Of a stretch of 10,244 nucleotides of DNA, positions 6,786 to 10,244 are shown in pieces. The notes under the pieces are model-generated. The model had not been told where the DNA came from. It did not search any database and saw nothing but the letters and a program-made list of their open reading frames with translations. Both the position numbers and the translations under genes were made by a program. Source of the stretch: JAKORR01 sp964608495 (GTDB lineage: Bacteria > Armatimonadota > Zipacnadia > Zipacnadales > FEN-943). The stretch's first letter is position 1. The number at the start of each line of letters is the position of its first letter. The DNA lies in NCBI GenBank assembly GCA_964608495.1, contig CAZSOQ010000193.1:1-10244 (forward strand). The letters are read 5' to 3'.

Positions 6786-9440
6786 TCAGAGGGATTCGAG
6801 AGCCTGCAGATGCTTCTCGAGCTTGCCCGCGCGCTCCCTGGCTTCCTGCAACCGCTGGCGCTCTCGCGCCACGACCTCCTCGGGCGCGCGCCGCACGAAC
6901 TGCTCGTTCGTGAGCTTGCGCTGCGTCCCCTCGATCTCCCTGTCAATCTCGCTCAGCCGCTTGCGCAGCCGCTGAATCTCCTCCGCAACGTCCACCGCGT
7001 CGCTTACGTCAACCATTATCTCGACCTTCTCGGTAGTCGTCGCCAGGGCCCCGCGCGAACGCGGACCCTCCACCGCATGGACCCCCAGCTCGCTCGCCGC
7101 GCCCAGAAAGGCGATGCCCTCCGTCTCCCTCACCAGCAGGTCGGCGGTTGCCTGGTCGGCCGCGATCAGCGTCACGGGCGCCTTCCTGCTGAAGGGAATC
7201 GACAGATCCGCCCGCAGGCTGCGCAGCGCGCTGATCACGTCCTGCACCACCACCATCTGCTCCTCCGCCGCGCCGTCCGACCAATCGGCCTCGACCTCCG
7301 GCCAGGGCTGGCGGACGATGCTGCCCCTCTCCGGGTACAACCGCTGCCACAGGTCCTCGGTGAGGAAGGGCATGAAGGGGTGAAGGGCCAGGAGGATGTC
7401 GCCGAGCACCCGCTGCAGCACAATCTGCGTCCGCCGCTTGGCTTCCGGATCCTCCTCCGTGTACAGGGCGGGCTTGGCCAGCTCGACGTACCAGTCGCAG
7501 AACTCGCTCCAGATGTACAAGTAGAGCACGTCGGCCGCCTGCGCCAGGTTGTAGGCCTCCAGCTCCTCGTCCAGCCGCGCCAGCATCGCCGCGTGACGCG
7601 ACAGAATCCACCGATCGGCCAGGGCCAGACCCTCCGCCGGCACCGCCTCGGGCAGCGCCTCCTCGGGCAGGTTCATCAGCACGAACCGCGTGGCATTCCA
7701 TAGCTTGTTGCAGAAGTTGCGGGCACCGACCAGCCGGTCCTCGCTGTACCGGCAGTCCTGGCCGTGGGTGACAAGCTGGACGAGGGAGAAGCGCAGCGCG
7801 TCCGCGCCGTACTTGTCCGCCATCTCCAGCGGGTCCACCACGTTGCCCCGGCTCTTGGACATCTTCTGCCCCTTCTCGTCGCGCACGAGCCCGTGGATGA
7901 ACACCTGGTCGAAGGGCCGCTCGTTGAGGAAGTGCATGCCGTCCATGATCATCCGGGCGACCCAGAAGAAGATTATGTCGTATCCCGTCACCAGCACCGT
8001 CGTCGGGTAGAAGTACTCAAGCTCCGGCGTCTGCTCGGGCCACCCCAGGGTCGAGAAGGGCCACAGACCCGAGGAAAACCACGTGTCCAGCACGTCCGGG
8101 TCCTGCTCGATGTTCTCCGAGCCGCAGCCGGGGCACCGGTCCGGGTCCTCGCGGGTGCAGACCTGCGCGTCGCACTCCCGGCAGTACCAGACCGGTATCC
8201 TGTGCCCCCACCAGAGCTGCCGCGAGATACACCAGTCGCGGATGTTGCCAAGCCAATCGCGGTAGACCCTGGTCCAGCGCTCCGGGACGAAGGTCACCTC
8301 GCCGCTGTCCACGGCTGCGAGCCCCTTCTCCGCCAGCGGCTGCATCTTGACGAACCACTGAGTGCTCACCAGCGGCTCGACCACGGCGTCGCAGCGGTAG
8401 CAGTGCCCCACCGAGTAGGTGTAGTCGTCGGTGCGCTCGAGAAGGCCCTGCGCCTCCAGGTCGGCGACGATGCGCTCTCGGGCCTCATAGCGGTCCAGCC
8501 CCGCATAGGCCCCGGCCTCCTCGGTCATGGACCCGTCCTCGCCGATCACCTTGACCGAGGGCAGGTCATGGCGCTGGCCCACCTCGAAGTCGTCGGGGTC
8601 GTGCGCCGGCGTCACCTTCACCGCGCCCGTACCGAAGGTCGGGTCCACCGCCTCGTCGGCGACGATGGGGATCTCGCGGTGCATGAGCGGCAGGACCACG
8701 GTCTTGCCGACCATGTCCCGGTAGCGTTCGTCCTCGGGATTCACGGCCACCGCCGTGTCGCCCAGCATGGTCTCGGGGCGCGTGGTGGCCACCACGACGC
8801 CCGGGCCGCCGTCCGCCGCGGGGTACCTGATGTGCCACAGATGGCCCGTGTGCTCCAGGTGCTCGACTTCCAGGTCGGACAGGCCGGTGTGGCATCGCGG
8901 GCACCAGTTGATCATCCGAGCCCCGCGGTAGATGAGCCCCTGCTCGTAGAGCGTCACGAAGGCCTCGCGAACGGCGCGCGCGCAGACCTCGTCGAGCGTG
9001 AACCGCTCGCGCCGCCAGTCCACCGACGCCCCCAGGCGCTGGAGCTGGGCGACGATGCGATCGTGGTGGTCGTTGGCGGCCTGCCACACGCGCTCGACGA
9101 AGGCGTCGCGGCCCAGGTCGTCACGCGTCTTGCCCTCGGCCGCGAGCATCGCCTCGACCACGTTCTGGGTGGCGATGCCCGCGTGATCGGTGCCCGGCAG
9201 CCAGAGCGCTTCGTACCCCTGCATCCGGCGCCAGCGGGTGAGCAGGTCCTGGATGCTGCAGTCCAGCGCGTGGCCCATGTGCAGGACGGCGGTTAGGTTG
9301 GGCGGCGGGATCATGATGCAGAAGGGCTCGCGATCGGGGTTGATCTCGGCGTCGAAGACCTTCTGCTCGAGCCAGTAGGGGTACCACTTGCCCTCCACTT
9401 GCTCGTGCTGGTAGGCCTTGGGCATCTCTTCGCCGCGCAT
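6786..9440 (-). CDS. valS: Valyl-tRNA synthetase
   Basis: The 884-residue class I aminoacyl-tRNA synthetase charges tRNA-Val with valine using ATP in the cytoplasm. Seen in order: the ATP-binding HIGH motif as PPPNLTAVLHMGHAL (HMGH at 54-57), and LPGTDHAGIATQ just after it. The CP1 editing domain follows, with GVVVATTRPETMLGDTAVAV and FGTGAVKVTPAHDPDDFE; it hydrolyses mischarged Thr-tRNA. Zinc-ribbon cysteines (CREC and CPGC) lie at about 418-440, then DTWFSSGLWPFSTLGW, the KMSKS loop at 526-530 (GQKMSKSRGN), and an anticodon-binding helical domain. A C-terminal coiled-coil arm covers about 815-884 (AEEIQRLRKRLSEIDREIEG). The length is normal for bacterial ValS and the frame is intact. I chose ATG 9440 because AGGTGA ends five bases upstream. 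GTG 9449 and ATG 9425 are the alternatives. No T-box leader is evident upstream. The gene is essential and probably single-copy. Confidence 0.97.
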   Translation of the reverse strand: MRGEEMPKAYQHEQVEGKWYPYWLEQKVFDAEINPDREPFCIMIPPPNLTAVLHMGHALDCSIQDLLTRWRRMQGYEALWLPGTDHAGIATQNVVEAMLAAEGKTRDDLGRDAFVERVWQAANDHHDRIVAQLQRLGASVDWRRERFTLDEVCARAVREAFVTLYEQGLIYRGARMINWCPRCHTGLSDLEVEHLEHTGHLWHIRYPAADGGPGVVVATTRPETMLGDTAVAVNPEDERYRDMVGKTVVLPLMHREIPIVADEAVDPTFGTGAVKVTPAHDPDDFEVGQRHDLPSVKVIGEDGSMTEEAGAYAGLDRYEARERIVADLEAQGLLERTDDYTYSVGHCYRCDAVVEPLVSTQWFVKMQPLAEKGLAAVDSGEVTFVPERWTRVYRDWLGNIRDWCISRQLWWGHRIPVWYCRECDAQVCTREDPDRCPGCGSENIEQDPDVLDTWFSSGLWPFSTLGWPEQTPELEYFYPTTVLVTGYDIIFFWVARMIMDGMHFLNERPFDQVFIHGLVRDEKGQKMSKSRGNVVDPLEMADKYGADALRFSLVQLVTHGQDCRYSEDRLVGARNFCNKLWNATRFVLMNLPEEALPEAVPAEGLALADRWILSRHAAMLARLDEELEAYNLAQAADVLYLYIWSEFCDWYVELAKPALYTEEDPEAKRRTQIVLQRVLGDILLALHPFMPFLTEDLWQRLYPERGSIVRQPWPEVEADWSDGAAEEQMVVVQDVISALRSLRADLSIPFSRKAPVTLIAADQATADLLVRETEGIAFLGAASELGVHAVEGPRSRGALATTTEKVEIMVDVSDAVDVAEEIQRLRKRLSEIDREIEGTQRKLTNEQFVRRAPEEVVARERQRLQEARERAGKLEKHLQALESL

Positions 9441-9445
9441 GATTC

Positions 9446-9451
9446 TCACCT
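9446..9451 (-). promoter_or_regulatory. valS: Ribosome binding site of valS
   Basis: The minus strand reads AGGTGA (within GAGGTGAG), five bases before ATG 9440. It overlaps the alternative GTG 9449 and so argues against that start. Confidence 0.6.
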
Positions 9452-9510
9452 CGGTAACAGGGAACGGGTCGGGGCGGACGTCGGGGGTCTGCGGAAGGGC
9501 CCCGGCGCGG

Positions 9511-9714
9511 TCACTCGGTCACAGGGACTACTTGCGTCTCGCCCACGAACATGAAGTCCGTCACATCGCTGCGCCGTAGCTTGCTCAGAACAAACCGCAG
9601 GTAGCGGAGGCGCCCCTCCGGCTCCACGCACAGATGTAAGTAACCGGGCTGCTTCTTGTCGAAGCTCGCCCGGTGCAGTTGCTCGAAGTGCTCGCCGCCG
9701 GCGCTGCCCGGCAC
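9511..9714 (-). CDS. Small uncharacterised protein upstream of valS
   Basis: I do not recognise this 67-residue product. Its third codon positions are mostly G or C and its composition is protein-like, so it is probably translated: LHLCVEPEGRLRYLRFVLSK, then SDVTDFMFVGETQVVPVTE. It is soluble, mixed alpha/beta, without a signal or membrane segment. The GTG at 9714 has no ribosome binding site. The frame stays open upstream to a stop at 9940-9942 with no better start, so the protein may be a C-terminal remnant of a larger one or may start at an unusual codon. It reads toward valS with a gap of about 70 bases and no visible terminator between them, so co-transcription is possible. Confidence 0.45.
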   Translation of the reverse strand: MPGSAGGEHFEQLHRASFDKKQPGYLHLCVEPEGRLRYLRFVLSKLRRSDVTDFMFVGETQVVPVTE

Positions 9715-9758
9715 CGCAAGCCGGTCGGGAGTGCAGCCTTCTCGGCGCCTCAGCGCTG

Positions 9759-9878
9759 GGACGGGTCCCCTATGTTTACCACACGGCCCAGGTGAATGTC
9801 CAGCCGTACCGCGACCCCCAGGCCGGGATTCGCGGGGAGCCGTGGCCGGGATGGGCGGCTGTGGTGCCTGGTGGCTAG
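9759..9878 (+). pseudogene. Coding-like remnant, C-terminal end of an unknown protein
   Basis: In the plus frame ending at TAG 9876-9878 the sequence reads GRVPYVYHTAQVNVQPYRD and then PQAGIRGEPWPGWAAVVPGG. It has high G/C third positions and balanced residues (Tyr, Val, Gln, Asn), unlike the Arg/Gly/Pro-rich shadow frames around it. Upstream in the same frame the composition loses this character, and no start codon with a ribosome binding site is found. It looks like the decayed end of a gene, perhaps frameshifted. I could not identify the family. Confidence 0.25.
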
Positions 9879-9921
9879 AGTCACCGGGTGTATCTAGGTC
9901 TAGAGGGAATCTAGGGGGAAG

Positions 9922-9972
9922 ACCCCCCTTCGAGCGTCCCTACCCTTCGGGTAGGTCCTTTCGAAGGGGGGT
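9922..9972. repeat. Nested palindrome: 12-bp stem enclosing a 7-bp hairpin
   Basis: ACCCCCCTTCGA (9922-9933) is the exact reverse complement of TCGAAGGGGGGT (9961-9972). Inside, CCTACCC (9939-9945) pairs with GGGTAGG (9949-9955) around a TTC loop. Neither strand has a T tract after the stem, so it is not a standard terminator. It could be a REP/MITE-like dispersed palindrome or a structured RNA. Confidence 0.7.
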
Positions 9973-10103
9973 GGCGGGGGGAAACCTTTACGGGCCAGGA
10001 GCGGTGCCCGGACCGTGGACGGGAAGAGCAGAGCGCAGGTTGTCAAGGTGCGCCGGCGGCAGTGGGAGCGGCGATGGGTGCCCTCCGGACGGGCAAGGCG
10101 GAT

Positions 10104-10152
10104 CGTGAAGCGTGAGACGTGAAGCTTGCAGCGTGAGCTGTGTATCGTGAAG
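10104..10152 (+). repeat. Degenerate 7-bp tandem repeat, consensus CGTGAAG
   Basis: Seven consecutive heptamers keep phase: CGTGAAG, CGTGAGA, CGTGAAG, CTTGCAG, CGTGAGC, TGTGTAT, CGTGAAG. Three copies are identical to the consensus and the others have decayed. This resembles an old microsatellite-like array. It has no coding signal. Confidence 0.7.
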
Positions 10153-10173
10153 AGCGCAGGGCGCGGAGCCCGC

Positions 10174-10199
10174 GGGCGACGGGACGACGGGATGATGGG
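10174..10199 (+). other. Four-tract G-quadruplex motif with 8-bp internal repeat
   Basis: GGG tracts at 10174-10176, 10181-10183, 10189-10191 and 10197-10199 are separated by loops of 4, 5 and 5 bases (CGAC, ACGAC, ATGAT). This meets the usual intramolecular G4 rule. The motif arises from two perfect CGACGGGA units (10177-10192) and one degenerate copy. Confidence 0.55.
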
Positions 10200-10244
10200 C
10201 CGCCCGTGCGGGAAGCATGTGCCGCGGCCGGGGACGCCGGATGA

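Larger units (their letters stand above)
9715..10244. other. Gene-poor, repeat-rich intergenic region
   Basis: About 530 bases contain no complete convincing gene on either strand. Open frames here are rich in Arg, Gly, Pro and Ser and lack start signals. The region holds the remnant at 9759-9878, four CTAG sites at 9875-9914, a nested hairpin at 9922-9972, heptamer repeats at 10104-10152 and a G-quadruplex motif at 10174-10199. No tRNA, rRNA, insertion sequence or CRISPR is visible. Confidence 0.6.

Noticed and set aside
7764..9296. 510-codon open frame antisense to valS
   Set aside because: It is a His/Arg/Val-rich mirror of the valS codons. ValS motifs on the minus strand are unmistakable.
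9441..9980. T-box riboswitch in front of valS
   Set aside because: I found no GGTGG-type T-box sequence, specifier loop context or antiterminator/terminator pair on the minus strand. The hairpin at 9922-9972 lacks a T tract and lies upstream of another ORF.
9656..10108. 150-codon plus-strand open frame in the right intergenic region
   Set aside because: The product is rich in Gly, Arg, Pro and Ser, runs through the palindrome, and has no ribosome binding site or recognisable motif.
9988..10218. 76-codon minus-strand open frame near the right end
   Set aside because: It is Pro/His/Ser-rich and spans the heptamer repeats and the G-tract motif. It looks like a non-coding shadow.
1..10244. CRISPR array, transposase, integrase, toxin-antitoxin or tRNA gene
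   Set aside because: I saw no regularly spaced direct repeats of 20-40 bases with unique spacers, no recognisable recombinase or toxin motif, and no cloverleaf with a T-loop on either strand.

Overview
The window is GC-rich bacterial DNA with dense, mostly non-overlapping genes and strong G/C preference at third codon positions. The best taxonomic clue is the prepilin-like protein at 5974-6627. Its N-terminus (FTLIELLVVIAIIAILASI, then LFPVFSRAREKARQASC and SNLKQIGLA) is the form that is very common in Armatimonadota and, in variant forms, in neighbouring groups with many DUF1559/H-X9-DG type pseudopilins. I infer an uncultured, probably metagenome-assembled bacterium of that kind. This is an inference, not a proof.

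Layout from left to right: a probably 5'-truncated TPR-like protein (33-833, +) begins at a window edge that carries a perfect 21-bp foldback and a 21-bp tandem duplication. It converges with a minus-strand pair made of a UbiA/MenA-type prenyltransferase (1400-2326) followed by a small FtsB/DivIC-like protein with one membrane segment and a coiled coil (870-1313). A 200-bp divergent intergenic region (2327-2528) holds a plausible sigma70 promoter for the prenyltransferase that overlaps a 7-bp dyad. It also holds a strong ribosome binding site for a large secreted agarase-like glycoside hydrolase (2529-5960, +). That enzyme converges with a type IV pilin-like/pseudopilin gene (5974-6627, -). 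The pilin gene has its own TATAAT promoter and a strong ribosome binding site, and its likely intrinsic terminator lies inside the 3' end of the hydrolase gene. Next comes a complete valyl-tRNA synthetase gene, valS (6786-9440, -), preceded by a short uncharacterised ORF (9511-9714, -).

The last 530 bases (9715-10244) contain no convincing complete gene. They hold a short coding-like remnant, a cluster of CTAG tetranucleotides, a 12-bp perfect stem enclosing a second 7-bp hairpin, a degenerate heptamer tandem repeat kept in phase, and a four-tract G-quadruplex motif.

Functionally the window mixes housekeeping (valS, a quinone-type prenyltransferase, a divisome-like protein) with surface and secretion functions (secreted hydrolase, pseudopilin). 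I see no defence system, CRISPR array, transposase, integrase or tRNA gene. The most unusual items are the antisense terminator embedded in the hydrolase coding sequence, the multidomain hydrolase itself, and the structured repeat-rich right-hand intergenic region. I do not see clear evidence of a wholly new multi-gene system.
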